From positions 24,109,774 through 24,173,773 of the forward strand of contig JAPTYO010000001.1 in the NCBI GenBank assembly GCA_036873135.1: 64,000 bases of DNA. Direction: 5' to 3'. Every line of letters begins with the position of its first letter. Within the stretch, counting starts at the first letter, position 1. The notes below the pieces were generated by a model that saw only the letters and a list, made by a program, of their open reading frames with translations, searched no databases and had not been told where the DNA came from. The DNA comes from Clarkia xantiana subsp. parviflora. Its lineage: Eukaryota > Streptophyta > Magnoliopsida > Myrtales > Onagraceae. Below, in pieces: positions 1 through 9,862 of this stretch. The position numbers were made by a program, and so were the translations under genes.

Positions 1-572
1 AAAACCCCAAACTCCCTAGTGCAATCAATGCTATGGAGTTAATGACTACAAAACCATTAGCTCATTGTCATAAATGCATCGATTAACATAAAAAACAAAA
101 TTCTCATCTCCACATTCACTCTGTTATTATCTTTCCTTCAGAATTTATAATTATATATAGATATTATTAATTAATATCAACTAATATAACATATATTGTA
201 TATATTTAATTAGCATAACGGTCGGTTCGGTCCCACGGTCCTCAAAGCTCAAAATCCGAACCGGGCCGAAAATCCGAACTATAGAAAAAAAATCCAACCA
301 AAAACCAAACCGAATATTTCGGATTCGGTTTTTTCGGTCCGGACCGGATTTTGATTTCACCCTAATGTAAACCCCTAATAATCAAATCAAACGAAACGAA
401 AGAAAGAGTCCGGGCCGGGATGCGAACGGTTCGAAAGAAACGGTGAACGATCTAGGATCGGAGTTCGAAGCCCTAAACAGTATCAGATTGAACCACCGTG
501 CTCCTCCACATCGTCACATCGTAGTACAAATTCTCGCTAGGGTTTTAAACTCTGCTTCTGCGATAATCTGCA
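1..572. other. Upstream region with a MITE-like fragment
   Basis: No gene is visible before the start codon at 573. Positions 226-362 are rich in CGGTTCGG and CCGGACCGG words and end in a sequence whose reverse complement reads TTAGGGTGAAATCAAAATCC. That resembles the end of a non-autonomous hAT-type MITE, but only one end is recognisable and no target duplication was found. The last ~200 bases probably hold the promoter and 5' UTR of the next gene. Confidence 0.3.
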
Positions 573-2919
573 ATGGCGCAGAATCTACCGCGTGTCATTT
601 CCCGGCTTTGCAACACCTTCCGCATCTCTAACAACATCTCACCGCTACCTGTTGTTACCTCACGTGGTTTGTCGGCCAACTCCGGTGGTAGCGGCAGCAA
701 GGGCGACAGTGGCAATGACGGATGGGCTGGATCATTTGGGTCAGACGTTCAGGGTTGGGATCAGGTGTCTTCGTGGTCAACTGGAATGACGAAGGACCAC
801 TTCGACGGGGAGGCAGTTGAGCGTAAACTGCCAGCTGCAACTACTACTTCTAGCGCCGATGGAAATAATCCATACGCCTCGATGATGATTTCTGATCTGG
901 AAGAGGTTCAGGAGAAGATCAAGGAGCTGGAGCAGGAGAATCGGAAGAGTAAGGCCTATGTAGATGGGTGGTCGGAGCGGCTGAGCGAAGTATCCATGCT
1001 GTTGAAGCAAGTAAGTTTAAGAACAGTAATTACTTTCCGAGGTATATAAGATTGGATGATAGTTCGTTTGCACCTGATTAATGAGAGATGTGACGTTTCT
1101 TCAACTAGTTAGATGCTTTAATTTGCAATTCCAGACTGGGAAGACTTTCTTGAACATTCTCTGATTTCCCTGAAAATGGTTTTTTTTTTCCTGTTTTGAT
1201 GTTCGAAGATCGAGCTTTGGTTTTTTATCTAAGAGTTGTATTTACAATGTTCGTATTTCAATTGGTAATGATTTGGGAAACAACCTCCTGAAGAACTGGA
1301 GGTGGATAAAGAAACAAAAACTGAGATATATCTTTAGAATGAACACCCACATAGAGACTGGATGTCGAGTGTAGTATTCATTAGATTGATAGCATTATGC
1401 TTTGAGTTGTTAAAGAAAATTCTTTGCATCTGTTATAGTTATGGTTGATTGACTTGAAAACTTTGCATAAGGTACGAGAACCAGGTGCAAGAGGGTCTTA
1501 TCTGAAGGATTCAGAGAAGGCTGAGATGTACCGAAAGCACAAACAAGATCCAGAGACGTATAATGTTGAGAGGCTGGCCAAGGAGTATAGGATTATGAGA
1601 CAGAGAGTTCATGCTATCCTTTGGTTGAAGGAGCTCGAGGAGGAGGAAGAGAAAAAGCTTGGTCGTCCTTTGGATGATTCTGTTGAGCTATTGCTTGATA
1701 CCTGTCCTGAGTAAGTATAATTTATCTCTCTTATTTTAAATATTGAACAATGATTGACTTTTCAATTTGATAAATAACTGACTTAATATGATGGAGCTAT
1801 TTAAGTGTCTTGGAGAATCAGTTTGTTTGTAGGGGCAAGCTGGATTGAAGAGGTAATGTCTGAAACTAATGATGTGATATCTTCTGTTGTGTTGATTGAG
1901 TTAGTCTGATCAACTGAAGTATCTTCTAGTATCATCATTTGCAGTATTACTGGTGCCTGCTCTTTTAGATGCTTACTGAGCACTGTGGTCAAGTTGCTTG
2001 TTATGATTTTGGGGGAAATGTTTATTGCTAATCATTCAGTTCTAAGTTATCTCTTGGAGTTACTCAATCATTTGCTCTTTCCTTACTATTACCTAGTCTC
2101 TTGTTTGTAAAGAATTTGACCCGCTGCTGGTGCATTTGAAGAAAAAAAAATGAAGTTGTGTTCTCCGTACCTGGCTATTATTAACTGTAAAGGTGTATAC
2201 TTCTCACATTTTCAAATGGGAGCACCCTCTTGATGCTTTATGAATGAACAAATCCTTTAAAAAAGAGAACAAAGTCAATTTAATACAAGCTGATCTGTTT
2301 GTGGTTCTAAATAGTTGTTGGACTTTGTATATTGCAGGTTTTTCAATTCTCATTGCAGGGAATTCCATATAGCATCTCTCCCATATAAGCCTGACTTCAA
2401 GGTTATGCCCGAGGGATGGGATGGGACTGTAAAGGACTTGGATGAGGTGCATTACGAGATCTCCAAAAAAGAGGATGAAATGCTTTACCAAGAATTCGTC
2501 CAGAGAATGAACTTCAACAAGATGAAGGTACATTCTCTCATCTCCCTTTCCTTGGAATAAAATTCATGGTTGTATGCCAAAAAATCCTGTTGATACTTAT
2601 TTATAAGGGTCCTCCCGAGAGCTGCCTTATATATATGTTACTTACCTTCTTCATGAGAATCGTCATGGATGGATTAATTGAAATTATGGCCAATTTGCAG
2701 ATGGCAGGGCAAGTAAAATGCCACAAATACAGTAGGCGACGTAGTTCAGAGGGATGGAACATAACTGTAGAAAAGCTTGGAGCTCGAGGAAAACGAGGGG
2801 GAGGAGGTGGATGGAAGTTCATGAGCTTGCCAGACGGATCAAGCCGCCCTCTGAACGATACCGAGAAGATGTATGTTAGACGAGAGACCCCACGCCGCCG
2901 GCGCAAGATCCTTCCTTGA
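573..2919 (+). CDS. GCD1: GAMETE CELL DEFECTIVE 1-like mitochondrial protein (4 exons)
   Basis: Exons join at 573-1010, 1472-1710, 2338-2527 and 2701-2919; all three introns are GT-AG and the joined frame gives 361 residues. The first ~25 residues (MAQNLPRVISRLCNTFR) are Arg-rich without acidic residues, as expected of a mitochondrial presequence. A Gly/Ser-rich linker and a short coiled coil (about residues 108-145) precede the conserved body, marked by YLKDSEKAEMYRKHK, YRIMRQRVHAILWLKE, SLPYKPDFKVMPEGWDGT and CHKYSRRRSSEGW, with a basic tail (RRETPRRRRKI-like). From memory this matches the plant GCD1 family (sometimes annotated mucin-like), which is mitochondrial and needed for gametophyte and embryo development in rice. 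Its biochemical role is not evident from sequence. The reading frame is intact and looks functional. Family assignment rests on recalled motifs, not on a search. Confidence 0.8.
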
Positions 2920-3634
2920 TGTCGCTTTGCTTTCTTGTTTTTTAGTTAGTTTGATTATTATTTGAGGTTGAAGAATCATCATCTGGAAACAAGACCAAAG
3001 TTTTGGTGTCTTCCTCACGTTTCTCAGTGCTGTAGCTTTCTAGTTGGTACTCCCTAGTACCTTTATGTTTGTTATACATACATATTAAATAATGAGGCTG
3101 CTTCTGTGCTCTCTTCAGAAGAATCTTAACTGAGGATGAACACTTAAAATAGCTGCAAGGGAAAAGTTTGACGATTAAGAACCTAAAAACAGTTCTAACT
3201 ATAGGATCCTATATTGCTAATTGTTAGTTTCAGATTTAAAATGTTTTAATTAGTTGATTTACACTTTCTTTTTCTTCTCTTAAAATTGACTGACGGAGTA
3301 ATAAATTTTTTAAGTATCAAATAAGCTCTAACTATGAGCAACAGCTATTAAAAAATAGGAAACTAATGTTAAATTCTTAACCCAAGATTTGAACCAGTCT
3401 AGTCTATCAGGGGAATGCTTTTGTGAAGATTGGTCACTCAGGATAATGGTATGCATGTGATAAAACAAACAAGATAAATAGCTGGAACTCACTATAAACC
3501 TCCTCCTTTTGAGGTCCGTCCAAATCCAATACACTTTAATTTAAACTCACTCTTGATTGTTTGTGGCACGGGGAGGCAGAAGAAGAAGAATTCAAGTCAC
3601 TCACTCAATCTCTATCTACAGGCAGACCACAAAG
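2920..3634. other. 3' flank of the GCD1-like gene and promoter of the X8 gene
   Basis: No coding sequence is seen. A T-rich stretch follows the stop and would hold the 3' UTR. On the downstream side, TATAAA at 3493-3498 lies about 140 bases before the X8 start codon and is a plausible TATA box. Confidence 0.4.
3493..3498 (+). promoter_or_regulatory. Candidate TATA box of the X8-domain gene
   Basis: TATAAA in the context CACTATAAACC, ~140 bases upstream of the ATG at 3635, implying a 5' UTR of roughly 110 bases. Position only; no transcript evidence. Confidence 0.35.
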
Positions 3635-4079
3635 ATGGCAATGTCAATGCAGAGCATACTACTGGTTGTTGGTGCTTTCTTCTTGGTAATGCTTCCACAA
3701 ATATCAGGTAAGTAGCTAACTTGCTTGCTTCCCAAGTAACTACTACACATTGATTCTGACTCGGAAACTGATCAATAATATAGTTGGGGATTTTGAGCAA
3801 TGGTGTATAGCGGATGAGCAGACTCCAGACGGTGAATTGCAGGCGGCTTTGGATTGGGCGTGTGGAGGTGGAGGTGGAGACTGCAGTATGATTCAGTTGA
3901 ATAAGCCTTGTTATCTTCCAAACACAGTGAGGGCTCATGCTTCGTATGCCTTCAATAGCTACTACCAGAAGTTCAAGAACAAGGGCGGTTCATGCTTCTT
4001 CCGTGGAGCCGCCATGACCACAGACGTCGATCCTAGTAACTCCCTTAATTCCAATTGTCTTTTGCTATTTGCTTCATAG
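3635..4079 (+). CDS. Secreted X8-domain (callose-binding-like) protein, 2 exons
   Basis: Exons 3635-3707 and 3784-4079 join through a short GT-AG intron (phase 1) to give 122 residues. Residues 1-25 (MAMSMQSILLVVGAFFLVML) form a hydrophobic signal peptide. The rest is one X8 domain: the WC start, ALDWACG, a GGGGGDC stretch, HASYAFNSYYQ, and the later cysteines in GGSCFFRG and SNC. X8 (CBM43) domains bind beta-1,3-glucan; stand-alone versions include Ole e 10-type and plasmodesmata callose-binding proteins. There is no glycosyl hydrolase domain, so a binding rather than catalytic role in the apoplast is inferred. The protein ends soon after the domain, with no clear GPI-anchor tail (C-terminus LLLFAS), so it may be soluble. 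An additional 3' exon cannot be excluded. The neighbours do not suggest a pathway. Confidence 0.8.
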
Positions 4080-4613
4080 ATCCACCTACCATGCACCCTT
4101 TCACACATCAAAAGAAACAACTAACTCCACTTGAAACAATTCTATAACCATCGAAACAGATGAAATCTGAATGGTGTAACCCCAACATATGTTAATGCTG
4201 TGCAGGTCATAATTCTTGCCATTATATTTATACTCCATGACCTGAACAAAAGGCAAAACCAAGAAAACATCATCAGAGAGAAAGAGAGAGACTCCAACTC
4301 AACTCAACGAACCTAAACCGAGATTGTTTTCTTTGATCAAGTTGTATTTCAATTCATTTTTCACATTTTATTTTTGTTCTGCTATTGTACTCACAACAAA
4401 ACAAAGGTCTGCTCTTCTGACACAAAATGAAAATGGGATGGATCTTCTCTCAAAGCAAAGGAAACAGAGCTTCTTAGGTACAGAGTCATGCATAGTAAAA
4501 GAGTGTATGACCACAATAACAAAGGGAATGATACGTAGTTAGTTACCTGTATGAGCAAATTTTACAAAACTGGTACGACCTAGGATTCAAGTAACTTTGG
4601 CCTGAATACATCA
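4080..4613. other. Intergenic, no gene seen
   Basis: Only short open frames without recognisable domains. The stretch separates the convergent X8 gene and the 3' end of the dead TNL. Confidence 0.4.
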
Positions 4614-6033
4614 TTAAGAATGCAAGTTAGCTACCTCCCTGCACCAATCTAAATCCAACAACTCCATCTCCAGATTCACATAACAACAATTAACCATGTA
4701 TCCAACCTGTATAATAACCGAACTGATCCAAACCACAAGTAACATCAGAATTGTCAATACAAATTTCTTGGTAAATCTGAATAATTCAACTGGAACACAG
4801 TCTTCAGTATCCTTTGGGGGTTTCCATTTTCTTTGAAAGTCCACCACACGTGAGGTACGTTCTGGTTTCAGGCTACAAATCTCAGAGCGCTTTGCATTGT
4901 GAAGGTACTTGAAGGATTTTAGGTTGAAAACAGCATCAGGAATAAATGTGAGGTTCTTGCAGAAGTCCAGATCCAAGAACTCAAGCCCCAGCAAGGCAAT
5001 TTTTTGATTGGCGTATTGCGTAGGCTAAGCTCTATTAGTTTTGGCATGTCATCTTCAACTTCAGGAAAACTCTCCAGATTTGAACAGTCAACAAGCATAA
5101 GGACTTGAAGATTTTTCAACTTGCAAATGGTTCTTGGAAGTTTCCTCAAGTACTTGCATGATTCCAAATTTAGTTTTCTGAGTTCACACAAGTATTTGAT
5201 TGATGGGGGCAGCTCTTCAACCTTTGAGTTGGATAAATCAAGCTCTTCCAGACACGGCATAGGCTCAGCAATTTCTGGAAATGCAGTCAAACTTGAGCAT
5301 TCCCAAAGATCAAGATCTTGCAGAGATACCAAGCAAAGTTTGTTTGGCAAAGAGACAATCCTTATGCAACCATTCAATTTGAGAACAATTAGCCTTCTAA
5401 GGAATGCAACCGAACTGTGAAGTTCTCTTAAGAGCACGCAGCCATCAAGAATCAGGCTCTCAATATTAGGGGCACCTGACAAGTCTGGAACTATGATCAA
5501 ATATCTGGAATAACTGAGATTCACATTCTTTAATTTGTCAAAATGCTGCAAGCAAGAAAGAAAGGTCTTAATTAGTTTACATACATCCTGCAATTCTCGT
5601 ATCAACTACAGGTAGCAAGAATGTACCTTAACTCCATCCCAAAGTTGTCTAATCCAGCTGAAGCAATGCTAAGATCTACGAGATTTGGCATGCGAGAATT
5701 GTCTGTCAGGTATGTAATGCTGCATCCGTCCCAGTGTAGAGATACGAGCTTACTTGGGAGAGATACTTTGCGACAAGTGACACTAACTTCCTCAGCCTCT
5801 CCTGGATTCATTAGAAACCCGGAAAGAGTTTTAAAGTATTCAGTAAAATAATTCAAGCTCCTACATTGAAGAAATCCAATCCTGAGCACCCTTAGATTTT
5901 TCATCCTTAATATAGCATCAACTAAAACTTTTGACTTCAACTCTTTTTCTTCAGCAAAGTTAAAAGATATACCTTCAACTCCTTCCTTTGAAAAAGCATG
6001 CAATATCAAGAAATATGTCCTTCTGATTGTCAT
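4614..6033 (-). pseudogene. Dead TNL resistance gene: LRR and C-terminal part
   Basis: Three minus-strand pieces (5602-6033, 4919-5605, 4614-4994) correspond to the pre-LRR exon, the LRR exon and the C-terminal tail of a TIR-NBS-LRR protein. Recognisable motifs are NLRVLRIGFLQ, KLVSLHWDGCSI, VNLSYSRYLIIVPDLSGAPN and ELDLSNSKVEELPPSIKYL. Only one complete super-repeat of the LRR type expanded in the TNL at 46-51 kb is present, plus the final LRRs. The frame shifts near 4990-5000, so the tail lies in another frame. That tail contains a hydrophobic run (about 4692-4766; FVLTILMLLVVWISSVII) which could be a transmembrane segment and which the open TNL lacks. At about 5985-6000 the pre-LRR exon is fused directly to the NB-ARC motif IACFFKG by a deletion. 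This gene cannot make a full product. Confidence 0.85.
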
Positions 6034-6980
6034 CTAACCCATCATAGCTGGCTTTCAGTACATGAAGAATATCTAAATTAGGTGTGCTGTGCAACTTTGC
6101 CAATTCACTTTCCCACACTTGAATACTGTTATGTTATTGGTCTTATAGTATACGATTATAATAATGTGGTGGATTAGTAGAATCTAATAGTTTGGGGGTA
6201 AAAGAGTATTAAGGGTTAGTTGTTTATTATATATATGTATGAGAGGTTAATGAGAGAATTATGGAAATTATGAATGAATGTTGAGGAGCTTAGCTCTCTC
6301 TATCTCTACAACTATGATCTAATCTTCTTGAATCTCCCATTCTCCGATCCTAATCTATCCACATTCTATTCTATCGATTGGGTTCGTATTAAATACTCTT
6401 CAAATAGAGGAAGGATCCCAATACTTTCAAAGCTAAAGGGAGACCACTTGAATAGTTCACCACTTGCTCAGTGAGCACCGCATAAGCTTTACAATAGCTT
6501 CAGCTCTCCCGAGTGATTCTGCTATGTGTGTCTTGTCAACTCCATGTGAAAGCAATATCCATTTGTTCCTGGACCAAACCAATCATGTCCCCCCATTCCC
6601 CATATACCAACGAAACGAACATCATCAGCTAGCTCTAATATCAAGAAGCAAATCCATATGCACAAAGTGAGAATCCATTCCAATCAGATTGTCAGTATCA
6701 CTTAGGGTTTCCTCATGAAGTTTATAAGATACCTTCTCAACAATTTCCTCCACAATATCATGCTCTTCCCTAAAACAAAGTTATGATCAACCAATTTTTT
6801 TTTTCAAAGAGAAGTTTATGGTGCATTAAATTCAATATATCAAAATGCTAATCCAAGCATGAATTGTTTGAAAAACATATACAGGAGGGAATAGAGACAG
6901 CTAGTAGCTGTTTCTAGTATCATAGCCGGATATTCTGCTGACAACCTCCAGGGCTTTCCTCCATTTGTGAACTCTCTGGG
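6034..6980 (-). pseudogene. Dead TNL resistance gene: NB-ARC part and end of TIR exon
   Basis: Read on the minus strand, 6034-6126 encodes VWESELAKLH... and SYDGLDDNQKDIFLDIACFF, the distal NB-ARC motifs. 6403-6777 continues upstream with a GLPLAL-like stretch, GGHDWFGPG and VRFVGIWGMGG. A solo LTR (6127-6402) separates the two. WGMGG runs straight into HDWFGPG, so the GKTT lysine/threonine part of the P-loop, kinase-2 and the intervening ~100 residues are deleted. Positions 6880-6980 hold the last codons of the TIR exon (RVHKWRKALEVVSRISGYD). The TIR exon is then interrupted at 6980/6981 by the Copia-type element and resumes at 29179. Nucleotide binding would be lost. Confidence 0.85.
6127..6402 (+). 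mobile_element. Probable solo LTR inside the dead NB-ARC exon
   Basis: A 276-base insert relative to the homologous TNL at 49.9 kb. It starts TGTTATG, ends CTCTTCA, and is flanked by AATAC (6122-6126) and AATAG (6403-6407), a 5-bp duplication with one mismatch. It contains an AT-rich TATA-like stretch followed by a CT-rich leader, as in Copia LTRs. No internal domain remains. Confidence 0.55.
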
Positions 6981-7153
6981 TGAAAGGAAGTGAGGAGAGA
7001 ATGTAGAGAGCAAACCAATATGAATGGAAAACATTGTATTGGAAGCTCAAAGATTGTGAAATACATTTGAAAGGGTCTCCTTATATAGAAAACCAAGTAG
7101 AGTAACTAACACAATGACTAACATGTATAATAGAAACTATATTTACTCTATCA
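6981..7153 (-). repeat. 3' LTR of the Copia-type element
   Basis: 173 bases matching 28116-28255 plus 29147-29178. On the + strand it begins TGAAAGGAAG and ends ACTCTATCA. The purine tract AAGAAGGGAGAAAAG precedes it on the minus strand. Confidence 0.8.
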
Positions 7154-7615
7154 TTCTCCATGCTTTTCTCCCTTCTTGAACACGTCTTGCAATTCTGTCT
7201 CATGTTTGTTTCCTGCTGCTAATCTGACTTGAGCACCTGATGCTGCTGCAATTTGCTGAAAAACTCCATTATCGAGCTGTTCTTCATGAATAAACTGATG
7301 CTGCCTAGATTTAAACCCTCTGAAAAACGAATTGCTGCCACAAAATTTCATGAACGGAAAATCCTCTAAACCTCCATGACTGACAGATGCTTTTCATGGC
7401 AGAAAACTAACAAAAATTATCTACAAATTGCAGCCGTGCATCTCGCATCTGTCACTGCTTTAAAACTGAAAATCGGAATCCACTTTGAGCATTGTAATCA
7501 CTTGAATCCTTCGAATTTCTCATCAACAATGTTTCTTGACACCAATCCGCATCATTAGGATCAATTTTCAGCTCCAAACAGCTCAAAAAACTTCCAGAAA
7601 AGCAGAATTATGATG
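7154..7615 (-). other. 3' internal part of the Copia-type element
   Basis: About 460 bases between the 3' LTR and the Gypsy insertion. The only open frame (7151-7351, minus) overlaps the LTR edge and has no recognised domain. I see no RNase H, RT or integrase motif here, which supports a non-autonomous element. Confidence 0.5.
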
Positions 7616-7620
7616 GGATT

Positions 7621-8299
7621 TGATGGATAAATGTCCAATTCGGGTTCGTATTTACATTTCGGGCCTCGTAAACACGTCAAAATTACATCGCACGGGTCAA
7701 AACGGTCCGGAAGTGCGTTACGCGCGTCCGGACCGGACCGCCGGATTGCTGCAACCCGGACGTCCGGGTTGCTTGCAATCCGGACCTCGCCGAATTGCCC
7801 AATTTCGACGAGGTCCGGATTGCATTATGGGTATCGCGCGGTTACCGTATCCGCGATTACTGTTACGTGTATAGAAGTCAAGTTCGCGCATTACCAATAT
7901 GGATGACGGTTACCGCTTGTTTTCTTGAACCGTCGTCAAACCGCTTTAAAACCGGGTCCGGTCCCAAGGAAGCCTATAAATAGGAGGCCTTGGCCACCCA
8001 TTTTCACACATCCTCTCATTTGCCCAACTTTGCACCCCCCCCCCCCCTCTCCGTGCTAGCATTGGTCCTTCGTGCAGGAACTGTCGCCCAGACGTTCAGA
8101 CTTGTGCACAAACCACCGCCTTCCGAGACTCAGACATTCCCTTGAGACACAGCCGTACCGAGACACAGACCTCCACGGGAATCAACCGAACACTCGCCAG
8201 TGGCCCAACCTCTTCCTGACGAAGGGTTACAGCCCAAAAAGCCCGCACAACCATACGAACAAACGCGTCCCCACGACCCAGTTCATCCCGGACGCAACA
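7621..8299 (+). repeat. 5' LTR of the outer Gypsy element
   Basis: 679 bases, TG...CA. It contains GC-rich palindromic CCGGA/TCCGG words and an extra GCAACCCGGACGTCCGGGTT segment absent from the 3' copy. TATAAATA at 7975-7982 is the likely LTR promoter. Confidence 0.9.
7975..7982 (+). promoter_or_regulatory. TATA box of the outer Gypsy LTR
   Basis: TATAAATA in CCTATAAATAGG, conserved in all four LTRs of this family in the window (also 15116-15123, 25589-25596 and 26575-26582). Confidence 0.6.
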
Positions 8300-8300
8300 T

Positions 8301-8318
8301 TGGCGCCGTCTACGTGAT
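8301..8318 (+). other. Primer-binding site of the outer Gypsy element
   Basis: TGGCGCCGTC starts two bases after the LTR end; TGGCGCCG is a common primer-site start in plant Gypsy elements. The matching site in the inner copy reads TGGCGTCGTC (from 15516). Confidence 0.65.
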
Positions 8319-8350
8319 TCTAACAAAAAGCTACCATACCGCAAAGACAA

Positions 8351-9862
8351 TGCACGAGACCGATAACACCAACTTGGAGCACGCTGACATAAAGGATGCC
8401 GCCTTTGACGATGTCATTGATCTCTCATCAAAAGACAAGGAGCACACCGCATACCACAACGCCTTGCCCATAACCTCGCAGAAGCCGATAAAAAGACAAC
8501 TTGGATCCTTCCACATCCCTGTTGCCACATCCAATGCTTTCTTCACTCCAACAAGAAGTGCATTCTCCGCACGACGCAACCAAAGAGCCTTCCAGTACCA
8601 ACAACCAAGGCACGAAACCGCACACTCATGCAACCTGTACGTGATAGCACAACACCAAAAGGAGGCATGGAAACAACCCCCAAAGCAGAATCAAGCAAAA
8701 CCGCCATCAAGCGGTCTTCAAAGAAATTCCCAGAAGCCAAAAGGAGTAAATCTCACTGACTGCATTCCTTTGAAAGCCCCGCCGTCCGAAATATTGAAAG
8801 AGATGAAGGACGCCAAAATGTGGAAAGCACCGAACAATTTCAGAAACGGCCCATTGGGGAAAGACAAAAACAAGTGGTGTGAATACCACGAGGTCTTTAG
8901 CCACAAGACGAACAGTTGTACCAGCCTACGTCTCCGCATTAACAACTTCGTCCTCAAAGGAAAATTAAAGCAGTTCGTTGATCAAGGCGACAGCCCTCCA
9001 AAGAAGACTCAAGCAGAGTCATCCAAAATACACAAAGAAGGTCCTTTCACAAGGACAAGCCAAGACAATGCTGACATCTGTCACAAGGAGGGACCGAAAA
9101 AAACCTGCTAGTGACGAAGACATCCCAATCACGGGATTGACAACAAGAACCCTGAAGGCAATAATTGAAAAAGAGATACACGTCTCCTGGGAAAAGAGGC
9201 AACCGCGACAAAAGAGGCCGTTCCAGTCAGATGCCCAAAGGCTCAAAAATACCAATCTCGCCATATGTGTTCCTTTGAACACACCATTGTCTGTCATCCT
9301 GAAAGAAATGAAGGAGACCAAGCTGTGGAAAAAACCCTTTAAATTCCGCAATGGCCCATTGGGAAAAGATAAAAGCAAATGGTGCGAGAATCACGAAGTA
9401 TGTGGCCATGAGACAGACAGCTGTGTCAGCTTAAGATTTCATGTAAACAGCTTGATCTTGGAAGGAAAAATGATGAAGTATATCGACCATGGCAATAAGC
9501 ATCAAAGGAAGCCTCGTGTGAAGCCTTCAGGAAAAAGCAAGGGAAAAGAAAAGGCGGGTGATAATCCACCTATCGCCAAACGCCAGAAAAACAACGTCAC
9601 CTATGGAACCAATTGGGACGATTTGTACAATCTTTGGAGTATGAATGCAGAAGAAGCAAATCTCACACTCCCAGAAAACAAACCTCACCGCCCACTTGAG
9701 TCAACGACTTCCTTCCTTGGCAAAGATGTTGAAGAACAACACAAGCAAAGTAAAACTTGGGGGCATGACATCAACTTTTGTCCATCCCCAAAAGAGGAGA
9801 TTGAAGAGCTCAACACGCTAGATGCATTGAGAAACTATGTGGCACGTGGCAGAATCAACTAG
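8351..9862 (+). pseudogene. Gag-like remnant with duplicated zinc-knuckle modules
   Basis: Two overlapping frames (to 9111, then 8978-9862) are offset by a frameshift near 9100. The central capsid-like gag domain present in the inner copy is missing here. What remains is a repeated module with IPL(K/N), ILKEMK, W(K)xP and F(R)NGPLGKDK followed by a C-x2-H-x4-H-x4-C knuckle: WCEYHEVFSHKTNSC near 8870-8920 and WCENHEVCGHETDSC near 9380-9425. The end (KTWGHDINFCPSPKEEIEEL...ALRNYVARG) matches the C-terminal end of the gag-like domain of the inner element. A nucleic-acid-binding Gag role is inferred from the knuckles. The frameshift and the lost domain make it non-functional as read. Confidence 0.7.

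Noticed and set aside
7620..8000. Short ORFs in the Gypsy LTRs (also near 14719, 25198 and 26234)
   Set aside because: They recur because the LTRs recur; their frames lie in U3 sequence upstream of the TATA box.
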